Origin: Coraliomargarita algicola
Lineage (GTDB): Bacteria; Verrucomicrobiota; Verrucomicrobiia; Opitutales; Coraliomargaritaceae
Reading direction: 5' to 3'
DNA: 64,000 nt
NCBI RefSeq assembly: GCF_033878955.1
Contig: NZ_CP138858.1
Coordinates: 124,001 to 188,000, forward strand
The notes under the pieces are model-generated. The model did not search any database. It was not told the origin of the DNA and saw only the letters and a list, made by a program, of their open reading frames with translations. The position numbers and the translations under genes were made by a program. Positions 53,344 to 63,096 of the stretch are shown here, piece after piece. Every line of letters starts with the position of its first letter. The first letter of the stretch is position 1.

Positions 53344-55242
53344 ATGAATACCTTTAGTCTTTCCTCCACGTTCGTTCTGGCGGTGGCGCTCTTTAGCAGT
53401 GCCGTGCCTTCGTTGGCATCCGCTGCACCTCGTCCTGAGCAGCCCAACGTTATTTTATTACTGACGGATGACCTCGGCTGGCAGGATGTGAAATGCTACG
53501 ACATCGACGAGCCTTCGCCGATGGAAACGCCCAACATGGACGGTCTCGCGAAGGAGGGTGTTCTGTTTTGGCAGGCGTATTCGCCAGCGCCGACTTGCGC
53601 GCCGACACGTTGTGCGATCATGAGTGGCAATCACCCGGCACGTGCGCAAAAGACGCATGTGGTTGGTGGTGGGCCTCCCACTCCCTACAATAAGGAAGTA
53701 CACCGCATGATGGAGCCTTGGTACAGTGGTCGCATGCCGGAGGGGGAGATGACACTGGCACGTGTGCTCCAGCAAAATGGCTATGTGACAGGTCATTGTG
53801 GCAAGTGGCACATGGCGATCAATCATCACGCCTACCCGCAGCCGGAAGACCAGGGCTTTGACTGGACGCGTCATAATCTCGGCGTGACTGAGCGTATGCG
53901 TCCCCATCGTTTGACCGGCTTTGCGACCGCTGAGGAGGGGGATCGTTTTAAGTTGGATGAGAACGGGATGCCCACTCATAAGAACAGCGAAGATGCTTTG
54001 GAGTTTATCGCCGGGCATGCTAATCAACCGTTTTTCCTCTATTATGCCACCTGGCTGGTGCACACTCCGATTCAGACGCGCAACGAAGCATTGCTGCAGA
54101 AATATGTGAAAAAGCTGGGTGTCGAGCTGCCGGAAAATCCCAATGAGTGGAGTGGGGAGGGGCAAACCAATCCATTCTATTGTGCCATGGTGGAGGAGTT
54201 GGATTATCACATCGGCCGCTTGTTGGCCTATTTGGATACGACCGAAGATCCGCGTTGGCCGGGACATACGCTGCGTGAGAATACGTATATTATTTTTACC
54301 TCTGACAATGGCGGTATGGAGCGCCACCCCGGTGAAATTATTACCGACAACTATCCGCTCGACCGCGGTAAAATTTCCGCCATGGAAGGCGGCACCCGCG
54401 TGCCTTTGATTATTCGGGGCCCCGGAATTGCTGCGGATGTGCAGTCGGATGTGATGGTGAATGGATTGGATTTCTATCCGACCATTCTATCGCTGACGGG
54501 AGTGTCGAAACCGTCGGATAAGCATTTGGACGGGGCAGACTTGAGCGCCTTGCTCTTGCAAGACCCGACCGATCCCAGCCTGGTGCGCGATGCCGACGGT
54601 AGTGTGCGCGATACCATGATGTGGCACTTTCCGAATAGCATCGCATTGGAGAGCACGATTCGCATCGGCGATTGGAAACTGGTGCGTAATTATGACCATG
54701 TGAACAATCCACATTCTCCTGAACTGGAGCTCTTCCGTCTCTATGAAACAAAGGACGGGCAGCAACATCGAGGCGATATCGAGGAGGCCAATAATTTGGT
54801 GGATGCTTTCCCTGAGAAGGCTCAGCAAATGAATGCCAAGTTGACGGAAATGCTGACGGAAATGAATGCCAGCTATCCGTATTATAATCCGAATTGCAAG
54901 TGGCCGCTTCCCCATAAGGAAAAGGTTTGCGAAGTGCTCTCGCATCAACGCCAGGGCGACCAAGTGACGTTTACCTATCGTGAAAATGGCGCCAAGGTTG
55001 TGCGTGCAAATTTGATCTACACTTTGAATGGCGGTGCGCGCTACGAAGAGTGGTTCCGTCAGCCTGCAACATTAGGGGGCGATTCGACTGTGTCCGCTCA
55101 ATTGCCCGCGGGAACGACGCATTACATCATCAATCTCATCGACGAAAATAATTTCCTCGAAAGTTATCCTGAAGTCATGGACATGATGGAGCATACCAAG
55201 AAGAAGATCCCCTACTCATCACTCGCGATATCTGTCGATTAG
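53344..55242 (+). CDS. Exported sulfatase (S1 family)
   Basis: Signal peptide about 1-28 (MNTFSLSSTFVLAVALFSSAVPSLASA), then PNVILLLTDDLGWQDVKCYD, C85 in CAPTR, GKWHMA and TSDNGGMERH. It is the closest paralog in the window of the sulfatase at 26875: same DDLGWQDV and YSPAPTC stretches, and a matching C-terminal beta extension after the YPYYNPNCKWPL segment. Length 632 aa. The pair may have arisen by duplication. It is preceded by the shared motif and followed after 24 bases by the Verru_Chthon-like gene. Confidence 0.88.
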   Translation: MNTFSLSSTFVLAVALFSSAVPSLASAAPRPEQPNVILLLTDDLGWQDVKCYDIDEPSPMETPNMDGLAKEGVLFWQAYSPAPTCAPTRCAIMSGNHPARAQKTHVVGGGPPTPYNKEVHRMMEPWYSGRMPEGEMTLARVLQQNGYVTGHCGKWHMAINHHAYPQPEDQGFDWTRHNLGVTERMRPHRLTGFATAEEGDRFKLDENGMPTHKNSEDALEFIAGHANQPFFLYYATWLVHTPIQTRNEALLQKYVKKLGVELPENPNEWSGEGQTNPFYCAMVEELDYHIGRLLAYLDTTEDPRWPGHTLRENTYIIFTSDNGGMERHPGEIITDNYPLDRGKISAMEGGTRVPLIIRGPGIAADVQSDVMVNGLDFYPTILSLTGVSKPSDKHLDGADLSALLLQDPTDPSLVRDADGSVRDTMMWHFPNSIALESTIRIGDWKLVRNYDHVNNPHSPELELFRLYETKDGQQHRGDIEEANNLVDAFPEKAQQMNAKLTEMLTEMNASYPYYNPNCKWPLPHKEKVCEVLSHQRQGDQVTFTYRENGAKVVRANLIYTLNGGARYEEWFRQPATLGGDSTVSAQLPAGTTHYIINLIDENNFLESYPEVMDMMEHTKKKIPYSSLAISVD

Positions 55243-55266
55243 TGTTCTAATTCATCCTCGAAAACC

Positions 55267-58200
55267 ATGTTATCCTCTCGAACACATCAGAATCAATTGC
55301 CTATCCGATCGAACCAGGGCTTCGCACTCGTCATCGCCTTAGGTCTTATGGCCTTTGTGGTTATGTTGTTGCTAACGGTAAGCACACTAGTGAAAGTCGA
55401 AACGCAGAGTTCAGTCAATCAGCAGCAAAAAATAGAAGCCCAGCAGGCGGCTTTGCTCAGTCTTAATATCGCAATCGGTGAGTTGCAAAAAGCAGCTGGA
55501 CCGGATCAGCGAATCACGGCCACTGCGGAAATTATAAATGATCCCGCGAGTTTATATACGCCCGGGGGAACCACTCCTCTGGCAGGGCAAGCTTCGTGGA
55601 CTGGTGTTTGGAAGTCGGATACTGTTGCTAACGGCACTGCGAGTTATAGTCCTAAAGAACCGAATACGCGTGAGTTTGTTGGCTGGTTAGTTTCGCGTGC
55701 AAGCGCCAGCGACGAAACCGCACTGGAATTGCCGACAACGTTGGAGGCGATTGAGACGACCCCGTCCGCTAATATTGATCTTGCGACAGATTCGGACGGG
55801 ATTTCATATGCCACGGTTGGTAAGGTGAAGGTGGAAACTCAAACCGCGAATGATACTTATTATGCCTTCATGGTAGAGGATGAGAGCGTGAAAGCTGACT
55901 TGTCTTGGAGTGAGCATTTGCCAAGCAGCCTTAGTTCCGCGCGCTATCAAGCTTCGCGTCTCGCGGCTGCGCCTGGGCCTGATTTCGGTGTGCTCAATGA
56001 TTTGTCGGCGGGCGATGCATTTGGCACTGTCAGCTATCCGCTGACGATTGACGGGAATACACTGTTAACAGATACGATTCTCAAGATGGGTGCGACTTCC
56101 GACGTCACAACGTCGATGACAGATCGTGACACGGCCCTTGATTGGCTTAAAGACACTCGTGGCGACGTCACTTGGGGCAGTCGTGGTGTGATGGCCGATG
56201 TGAAGTGGGGCGGTTTACGCCGTGACCTGAGCCTAGCCTTTGAAATGGATGGTGATGCCGATGTGACGGCCTCCGAGCAGCCGACCAAGTTTAATCAGCA
56301 AATCGGCGAGTTTGTGGGAGGATCCGATCGCTATGCGGCCCCCGTTGCATCACCTGGCATGGGCGGGAATGTCGCGCGTCACTTGTATCGTGATTTTAGT
56401 GGTTCCGGTAGTTTGTTCGATGATAGCTTTGCTAGTTCGTCAAGTGTGATTCGCGGGCCAACCTGGTGGGCGGTGCGAGATTATGCGAATTTATATAAGC
56501 GCTTATCTCTAAGTGGAAACAAGTTCTCACTCGATGCCAGAGCCTACTACCCGAATCGGAGTGGGGGCGCGACGGAAATTACCGATCTTTATCCAGTTGG
56601 AGCTGGAGGCGGTGTTTGGCACTGGGAATACAAGAATGGAGATACCAGTAAAGACTATATCTATCGACCTGCTCGTGCCAATTATTCGCCTGTTTATTTG
56701 GGGATGACTACCTTGATTGGTATCAAGGTCATTGGCTCCGAAGTCGCATTAAGCCTCGATCCTATTTTTCACTTTTGGAATCCATACAATGTCGATCTGA
56801 ATTTTGATAATATCGCGATCACAATGGATGTATATGCATTCGCTGGAAATATTACGATCTGGACGAAGAAGAGCGGTGAATCCACCGAGACAAAAACTGA
56901 ATTTAAGCTTACTGAGGTGGTGAATAATAATGATAGTATCAATACAGAGACCTCTTTCTTGCTTCAAAATACGGGTGGTGGTGCGGTCACGATGACAGCC
57001 GGTGAGGTGATGGTTTTTTCGGCGACGCCGGTTACCTCCGTATCACCCAGTAAAATAAAAGGCACTGCAGAGCCTGGATACTTTGATGGAGGGTTTAATG
57101 ATACGGGCATCATTGTTACGAACTTGCCCGGTGTGCCCGATGTCGAGGCTGGTGATGAGATAGGCTTTGTGTATCGGAGAGGCATCTCCGGCGATGGCAG
57201 TAATCGCAGCAAATTACAGACAAGTTTGCCTCCAATTGGTGCCAATGAGTCGAACGTGTTCGATAATCCCGGTGAAGATATGCAGGGCTATATATTAAAC
57301 TTAGCACCTTTTGATAAAGGGTATAATGAATATGTCAGTTCATTAGCAGATGTGAAGCCCGAGGATGCTAAATCGGTTTCACAGGCAGGGACTTCTCTTA
57401 ATGCGAATGTGCCAATAGAAGACTTGGAATTTAAACGATTCTTTGGACTTTATTCGCTCTTATCTAAACCTGCCTTTTTTACGGCCAATCCCGATGACGG
57501 ATCTTCTGTGGAATCCAATCCTGTTGAGATATATTCACGTTTTAATCCGCTTTATTATACTACTAATGAGGAAATCTGGCATTCGGTCCCACCGAATATG
57601 CTTTTTAATGTAGTCAGCTCTTTTGACCCGAATGATTTAATCAATAATTATGGGATGCAATTATCGACCAGTGGTAGAAATGCCTTCTGGGGCGCTGGTT
57701 TCGATTCCTCGGGCTCCACATCGATCCCGATGTTGGACATTCCAACGTCTCCGTTAATTTCCCTGGTGTCCTTCTCCAATGCGAACCTCTCTGTCATGGC
57801 CACTGAGCCGATGCGGGCAGTGGGCAACTCCTTGTCTAATCCATTCTTCCAGCCCACGGCACCTTATGGGGGCATCCGTTGGCATCCTAATCAGGCGATC
57901 AATGAGACTGGCGGCGATACTTCATGGTTGATCAATGACTCACTATTTGATCGTTATTATCTGTCAGGCTTCGCTCCTGCGTTTACCATAGGGTCCGGGG
58001 GATACTCGGTGACGGGAACGATGGAAGCGACGCTCTCAGCTTTTTTCTCGAACGATTACTCTGCCGCGAATGCTAACCCCGTTCTGCGACCATATCTCCC
58101 CGCGAACAAAACAGTGGCCGAAGTCGTTGCAGAGTTAAAAGCCGATGACGGCTACTTGAAGACAGCCGCTTACAGCTTAATCGATGGGCAATTTAATGTA

Positions 58201-58983
58201 AATTCGACCTCCGTTGCCGCGTGGGAAGCATTGCTTCGTGCCAATCGGGACCTTGCCGTTACCTATGCTCAGGATTCGGCCAGCGATTCTCCTTCCAGCG
58301 ATACGCCTTTTCCTAATGGCACTCGCCCCAGTAATCCTTCGGCCCCTGGAGGCTTAGAGACGAAGCCCGAGTGGGCTGGTTTATCCCGACTGACGGATAG
58401 TCAAATTGAAGATTTGGCTGAGAAGATTGTGGATCAAGTGAAATTGCGCGGTCCATTCATGAGTCTCTCGGACTTTGTCAATCACCGTGTCGGCCCGTTG
58501 AATACCTCGACATCTTACTCTGGAGCCATTCAAGCAGCCTTGGATCTGGCGACGGCCTCGAGCAATATCAATAGTGGGAGTCGCTCGGCTTTAGGTAGTG
58601 TTGATCCGGACTATTCTAGTGGCTTTTATGAGGGGGGGGCACCGGCCTCAATGAAGACGACTGCAGGGATTGCAACTGACATCACTCAAGCCAATGTCTT
58701 GCTGCCTCTTGCGCCACGTCTCAGTGCTCGTTCAGATACTTTTCGTATTCGTGCCTATGGTGAAGTGAAGGCAACTGTAGGATCGGGGACAGTCACGGCA
58801 GTATGTGAAGCCGTTGTGCAGCGTTTACCAGAATACGTGGACTCTATATCGGACGATCCTTGGGACGAAGCCATCGACCCGCTGAATGCTTCAGGTTCTT
58901 CACAACTCAGTGATCTAAATCAGCGTTTCGGGCGACAATATCAAATCGTCAGTTTTAGGTGGCTGTCGGAGAATGAAATCTAA
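55267..58983 (+). CDS. Verru_Chthon cassette protein A-like pseudopilin-type protein
   Basis: 1238 aa. The N-terminus has a positive stretch and a type IV pilin-like helix (NQGFALVIALGLMAFVVMLLLTVSTLVKVETQSS), with cleavage probable before Phe of QGF. The rest is a long, Ser/Thr/Asn-rich beta-type region with a C-terminal tail. This layout matches the large protein A of the Verru_Chthon cassettes of Verrucomicrobiota, whose function is unknown. The usual B, C and D prepilin partners are not adjacent; only one exported protein follows 10 bases later. It may form a surface or secretion-like apparatus. Confidence 0.65.
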   Translation: MLSSRTHQNQLPIRSNQGFALVIALGLMAFVVMLLLTVSTLVKVETQSSVNQQQKIEAQQAALLSLNIAIGELQKAAGPDQRITATAEIINDPASLYTPGGTTPLAGQASWTGVWKSDTVANGTASYSPKEPNTREFVGWLVSRASASDETALELPTTLEAIETTPSANIDLATDSDGISYATVGKVKVETQTANDTYYAFMVEDESVKADLSWSEHLPSSLSSARYQASRLAAAPGPDFGVLNDLSAGDAFGTVSYPLTIDGNTLLTDTILKMGATSDVTTSMTDRDTALDWLKDTRGDVTWGSRGVMADVKWGGLRRDLSLAFEMDGDADVTASEQPTKFNQQIGEFVGGSDRYAAPVASPGMGGNVARHLYRDFSGSGSLFDDSFASSSSVIRGPTWWAVRDYANLYKRLSLSGNKFSLDARAYYPNRSGGATEITDLYPVGAGGGVWHWEYKNGDTSKDYIYRPARANYSPVYLGMTTLIGIKVIGSEVALSLDPIFHFWNPYNVDLNFDNIAITMDVYAFAGNITIWTKKSGESTETKTEFKLTEVVNNNDSINTETSFLLQNTGGGAVTMTAGEVMVFSATPVTSVSPSKIKGTAEPGYFDGGFNDTGIIVTNLPGVPDVEAGDEIGFVYRRGISGDGSNRSKLQTSLPPIGANESNVFDNPGEDMQGYILNLAPFDKGYNEYVSSLADVKPEDAKSVSQAGTSLNANVPIEDLEFKRFFGLYSLLSKPAFFTANPDDGSSVESNPVEIYSRFNPLYYTTNEEIWHSVPPNMLFNVVSSFDPNDLINNYGMQLSTSGRNAFWGAGFDSSGSTSIPMLDIPTSPLISLVSFSNANLSVMATEPMRAVGNSLSNPFFQPTAPYGGIRWHPNQAINETGGDTSWLINDSLFDRYYLSGFAPAFTIGSGGYSVTGTMEATLSAFFSNDYSAANANPVLRPYLPANKTVAEVVAELKADDGYLKTAAYSLIDGQFNVNSTSVAAWEALLRANRDLAVTYAQDSASDSPSSDTPFPNGTRPSNPSAPGGLETKPEWAGLSRLTDSQIEDLAEKIVDQVKLRGPFMSLSDFVNHRVGPLNTSTSYSGAIQAALDLATASSNINSGSRSALGSVDPDYSSGFYEGGAPASMKTTAGIATDITQANVLLPLAPRLSARSDTFRIRAYGEVKATVGSGTVTAVCEAVVQRLPEYVDSISDDPWDEAIDPLNASGSSQLSDLNQRFGRQYQIVSFRWLSENEI

Positions 58984-58993
58984 ATAGTCTATT

Positions 58994-59734
58994 ATGCCAT
59001 TATTCAAAAAAAATACCGCGCGCCCCCCTTACTTCATTACTGTTGTCCTGTTGCTTGTGTTATTCTTTGCTCGCACTGAGATGTCTGCTCAGACCGCAAA
59101 GGAGAAGCCATCAGTCGTGAACTTCACTTGTGTGTCATGGGATAAGTTGTCTTATGACGAACTCTACTACCGACAAGGTAAGGAGTATATTCCGCTTGAA
59201 GTGATTCCTTATCGACGTTCGACCGCGTATAAAGTAAAGGGCATGTCACATTTAGAGCTTTTTATCAAAGGTGTGGATGCAAAGGGAAAGCCGAATTATC
59301 AGTTGGTTGGCCAAGCCGCAATGCTTCCGGACACTAGGCGTATGCTTTTTTTCTTGGTAGAGAGGCCTGATCAGCCTGAAATGCCAATTCAGATAGTGGG
59401 GATGGATGACTCGCTTAAAGCTTTTCCGCGGGGTGCATTTCGTTTCTTCAATATGTCTAATGCAGCGTTAACGATCGGCTTCGGAGACCAGATTGAACTG
59501 ATACCTGCGAGGGCGACTCGGATGCTTGAGCCGGAAATTGAAGCCAATGGTTCATTTATTCCATTTATTGTGGCGAATGACGAGAACGAGAAAATTTATG
59601 AAACGCGCTTAATCGGGCAGACTACAGGTCGCATGATGGTGTTTATTATGCCTCCGACAGCCTCTTATGATCGCGTCTCCGTGAAGTTTATTTCTCAAAC
59701 TGTCCCTCGTAAACGCCAAGTGGATGATGAGTAG
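58994..59734 (+). CDS. Exported protein of unknown function
   Basis: 246 aa. Signal peptide or anchor at about 12-32 (YFITVVLLLVLFFARTEMSA). The mature part is beta-rich with VVNFTCVSWDKLSYDELYYRQGKEYIPLEVIPYRRS and GAFRFFNMSNAALTIGFGDQIELIP, typical of a small surface domain. It starts 10 bases after the Verru_Chthon A-like gene, so it is translated with it and probably works with it. The 153-base gap to the fucosidase holds only a weak 6-bp inverted repeat (59760-59793). I recognise no family. Confidence 0.6.
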   Translation: MPLFKKNTARPPYFITVVLLLVLFFARTEMSAQTAKEKPSVVNFTCVSWDKLSYDELYYRQGKEYIPLEVIPYRRSTAYKVKGMSHLELFIKGVDAKGKPNYQLVGQAAMLPDTRRMLFFLVERPDQPEMPIQIVGMDDSLKAFPRGAFRFFNMSNAALTIGFGDQIELIPARATRMLEPEIEANGSFIPFIVANDENEKIYETRLIGQTTGRMMVFIMPPTASYDRVSVKFISQTVPRKRQVDDE

Positions 59735-59887
59735 AAGCACTTCCTTCTACCTGCCGATGGGCTGATGAATACTAGCGAATTGTCCCCTCAGCCTGTCGTA
59801 TAAAAAAACGTCAGCTATCACCAATTTGAGGGATAGGAAAGGGCTGAGACGTCGTCTAAAATTATACAAAATATCTTATTCAATTAT

Positions 59888-61678
59888 ATGCTTATATCTA
59901 CCACTCTTAAAACGACTGCTCTTTCGCTGTCTTTATCTTTAATTGCCGCAACTCTGGCTACCGCAGAGACTTCCATGGACGAAATGTGGGGCGACAGCGT
60001 CGTCAAGCTACGGGCGCAAGACGCGGAACGTGGGCAATTGTTTAACGATGGGAATTACGCGATGTTTGTTCATTGGGGCTTGTATTCGACTCTGGCGAAT
60101 AAAGTGGATGGTAAAACATACTATGGCATTGGCGAATGGATCATGAATCCTCGTATGGCGGACATTCCGGTGGAAGCGTATATGCAACTGCCCGCTTCGT
60201 TTAACCCGACTGAATTTGATGCGAAGGCTCTTGTGCAACTGGCCAAAGATGCGGGCATGAAGTATATCGTCATTACGGCCAAGCACCATGAAGGCTTTGC
60301 TATGTATGATTCCGCCTGTAGCGATTTCGATATCGTGGATGCGACACCTTACGGTCAAGATCCGCTGAAAGCGCTGTCGCTTGCGTGTGAGGAAGCGGGC
60401 ATTGGCTTGGGTGTCTATTATTCTCACTTTCAAGACTGGACCGCACCCGGTGGTGGACGCGGGCCTAAGGTGGATGCCGAGGGAAATGCTGTCAGTTTTG
60501 AGGACTATTTTGTGAATAAATGCCTGCCGCAGATCGATGAACTCACCTCGAATTATGGTCCACTGGAACTGATCTGGTTTGATACACCGGCATCGATTTC
60601 GAAAGAGCACGTCGAGCAATTGATCGCCGTTGTCCGCAAGAACCAGCCAAAAGCATTGATCAATGGCCGGGCCGGACATGGCCTCGGAGATTATCAGGGG
60701 CTCGGCGACATGGAAGTGCCCTTGCGCAATGTCCCCGGTATGTGGGAGAGTGTGGATACCATTAACGATTCATGGGCCTATGCCTGGTATGATGAGAATT
60801 GGAAAAGCCCTAAAGAGATTCTGCGTCGATTGATCGGCACCGTGGCTCGTGGCGGCACCTATATGCTGAATGTCGGACCTCGTGGCGATGGCTCAGTTCC
60901 GGAACGTTCGGCGCGCACGCTGCGCAGCTCGGGCGAGTGGATTCAGGAATACCCACAGGTCGTGTATGATGTGGATGCCTCGCCTTGGGAGCACGCCTTG
61001 CCATGGGGCGACGCCACCGTAAAGGGGAATAAACTCTTACTCTCAGTCTTTGAGTGGCCCGACTCCGGCACGCTGTATGTGCCGGGCCTACTCACGGAAG
61101 TGAAGGGCGCGCGCTTACTGAACGGCGCAGCAAACGAGGCGATTTCATTTGCTCGCGAAGGCAATACGCTGCTTTTGGACTTGCCCGCTCAAGCGCCGGA
61201 TTCGTTAGTTTCAGTGATTGAATTGGAGCTGGCCTCAACACCCAAGGCGGATCCGACCTGGGCTTTGGATCCCACCACCAAAACCACGATCGAAGCTGAA
61301 TTTTGCAGCACCGAAGGTGCGACCTTGAGCAATATACGCTGGATGGAAAAATTTGGCGAATGGAAGCACATGAAACAGGTCACGGACTGGAAGCCGGGCT
61401 CTGCGGCCACTTGGGAGGTCGATGTTCTGGTGCCAGGGGATTACCAAGTCGACTTGAGTTATAAGGGGGAAGATCGTCTCGTTTGGGAGGTCGAAGTTGA
61501 AGGAGGCGAGAAGATCCGCAATCAGCAAGCCTCCTCTGAAATCTACCAAGCCCATCCGATGGGGTGGCTACATTTCCCCGAGGCGGGACGCTATCGTATC
61601 CATGTCCGCTTGCTGGAAGGGGACGTCAAAAGCTCTAGCTTGTCGGCGATCCACTTTGGACTCGTGCTGGCCGATTGA
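59888..61678 (+). CDS. Exported GH29 alpha-L-fucosidase
   Basis: Signal peptide about 1-27 (MLISTTLKTTALSLSLSLIAATLATAE). The (beta/alpha)8 core opens FNDGNYAMFVHWGLYS, with YIVITAKHHEGFAMYDS and GVYYSHFQDW, and the nucleophile Asp in LELIWFDTP (about residue 232). RGGTYMLNVGPRGDG closes the domain. The C-terminal 130 residues (TTIEAEFCSTEGATL...) form a beta-sandwich carbohydrate-binding domain like CBM6/35. Length 596 aa. It releases terminal alpha-L-fucose outside the cell, complementing the leaderless GH95. It lies downstream of the Verru_Chthon-like genes. Confidence 0.93.
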   Translation: MLISTTLKTTALSLSLSLIAATLATAETSMDEMWGDSVVKLRAQDAERGQLFNDGNYAMFVHWGLYSTLANKVDGKTYYGIGEWIMNPRMADIPVEAYMQLPASFNPTEFDAKALVQLAKDAGMKYIVITAKHHEGFAMYDSACSDFDIVDATPYGQDPLKALSLACEEAGIGLGVYYSHFQDWTAPGGGRGPKVDAEGNAVSFEDYFVNKCLPQIDELTSNYGPLELIWFDTPASISKEHVEQLIAVVRKNQPKALINGRAGHGLGDYQGLGDMEVPLRNVPGMWESVDTINDSWAYAWYDENWKSPKEILRRLIGTVARGGTYMLNVGPRGDGSVPERSARTLRSSGEWIQEYPQVVYDVDASPWEHALPWGDATVKGNKLLLSVFEWPDSGTLYVPGLLTEVKGARLLNGAANEAISFAREGNTLLLDLPAQAPDSLVSVIELELASTPKADPTWALDPTTKTTIEAEFCSTEGATLSNIRWMEKFGEWKHMKQVTDWKPGSAATWEVDVLVPGDYQVDLSYKGEDRLVWEVEVEGGEKIRNQQASSEIYQAHPMGWLHFPEAGRYRIHVRLLEGDVKSSSLSAIHFGLVLAD

Positions 61679-62042
61679 GCGACTGTAAGCGTTGGCCCCC
61701 GTCTCGTTCCTCAAAGTTATGTTTTGGGGGAGGAGGTGCGAACGGAATCTCCTTGAGTGATTGATCGTGACCTAGCGCCCGAGAGCTGGACTGAAGATAA
61801 TCGAAACCTGGCTCACGTCAAGGTTCCGCAGCTCAACTCACATTTAAGGCCAAGGCATGGATATTTTGATTTTATTTATGTTCATACTAACATTCCTGCT
61901 TGGCAAGTGGCTAAAGCTAGTGTAGATTATGATACTGTTGTCTTCAGTGTTGTGTGCCTCCTCATTGCCTGAGGAAGATGGCAGGCCCATGAAAATCTGC
62001 ACTGATCTAAGAATTAGAAAACACCCCAAGGAGCGCTACTTA
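61679..62042. other. 364-base gap after the fucosidase
   Basis: No gene-like frame is supported. It contains a weak CCCCC / GGGGG pair just after the fucosidase stop, and CATACTAACATTCC near 61883, an 11-of-16 match to the locus motif. A strong AAGGAG ribosome site (62028-62033) belongs to the next gene. Confidence 0.5.
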
Positions 62043-62798
62043 ATGAAACAAATATTATCAAAGTCCCCATTCATACAGCAAAGGACACGAAGAGCCGCAT
62101 TCACTCTAATTGAATTGCTGGTTGTCTTGGCTATTATTGGAATCTTGGCTGCTATAATAATTCCAGCGGTTGGTAATGTTCGTGAACGTTCGCATGAAGC
62201 TCAATGTGTAAATAACTTAAGGCAACTGGTGATCGCAGCAAATTTATATGCGAGCGATAACCATGGCGATTATCCGGCGCTGAATGGTGAGACTGATGAA
62301 AAAAGCCAGGTGCCATGGTTCCAGCAATTGCGACCTTATATTCACGTCGAGGGTTCGAACGAGCCGATTGAGCTGATCAATTGTCCATCTTCAGAATACT
62401 ATATGGAGGTGGATGGTAATAAGAAGGTCACGCATGCTTATGGTTGGCACGCTAAGTTGATTCCTGATACGCGCACCAAGTCGGATGGTTCCAAGCCTAA
62501 CCCCTATAAAGCATTTAAGGTGCAGCGTCCCAGTGAGACGATTTTGCTCGCGGATGCGGGGCAACGGTATCCCAGTGGTTGGGGCTTCGGTTATTATGCG
62601 ATCAGTGGGACTTATACGGCTGCAACGGCTGAACAAGCACTGGGTATATCGAGCTTTACTGGCTATGGTGCATCTGCTGACAATCTCAGTTTCAGCACGC
62701 GGCATAACGGTCGTGGGAATGCTGCCTTTGTGGATGGCCACGTAGAGTCTTTTGCTATGGGGGAAATTAAGCAAAAGCACGTCTATATTGAAGATTAA
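62043..62798 (+). CDS. Prepilin-type N-terminal methylation protein with H-X9-DG motif
   Basis: ATG 62043 is chosen because AAGGAG lies 9 bases upstream and the frame then opens with a short basic leader and RRAAFTLIELLVVLAIIGILAAI, a type IV pilin/pseudopilin cleavage site before Phe. The C-terminus has RHNGRGNAAFVDGHVE, the H-X9-DG motif of Planctomycetota and Verrucomicrobiota pseudopilin-like proteins. 251 aa. It probably anchors in the inner membrane and assembles with a type II/IV-like system. Its partners are not in the window. The downstream gap (62799-63096) holds nothing I can name apart from a 20-codon frame (63041-63100) whose TGA overlaps the next ATG. Confidence 0.82.
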   Translation: MKQILSKSPFIQQRTRRAAFTLIELLVVLAIIGILAAIIIPAVGNVRERSHEAQCVNNLRQLVIAANLYASDNHGDYPALNGETDEKSQVPWFQQLRPYIHVEGSNEPIELINCPSSEYYMEVDGNKKVTHAYGWHAKLIPDTRTKSDGSKPNPYKAFKVQRPSETILLADAGQRYPSGWGFGYYAISGTYTAATAEQALGISSFTGYGASADNLSFSTRHNGRGNAAFVDGHVESFAMGEIKQKHVYIED

Positions 62799-63096
62799 TT
62801 GATGGCTGGCCTAGTCGTTTTATTTGAAATTTAAAACGTTTAGGTCGTTGGGTATCGGTGTGTTGCAACCGAGCGTGGGCTGCAGTGATCTATGGCTAAG
62901 AGGGGGCCGTTCATCGGAGCGGATCACAATTACACCGTCGCTAGTGGCAAAGTGTCGGCATTGTGCGTTTTTTTGATTCCATCCTCGGGAACAATCACGA
63001 AGATTAAATTCATTCATTTCTGCGCGTCCGAGTTCCCTTTATGCGCAAGCTCATTTACCTTCTTCGTATGTTGTATTCAATCCCCGCGTCGCTTCT

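Noticed and set aside
61757..61972. 71-aa frame between fucosidase and prepilin
   Set aside because: No ribosome site, no family pattern, and it overlaps the prepilin leader region; probably chance.
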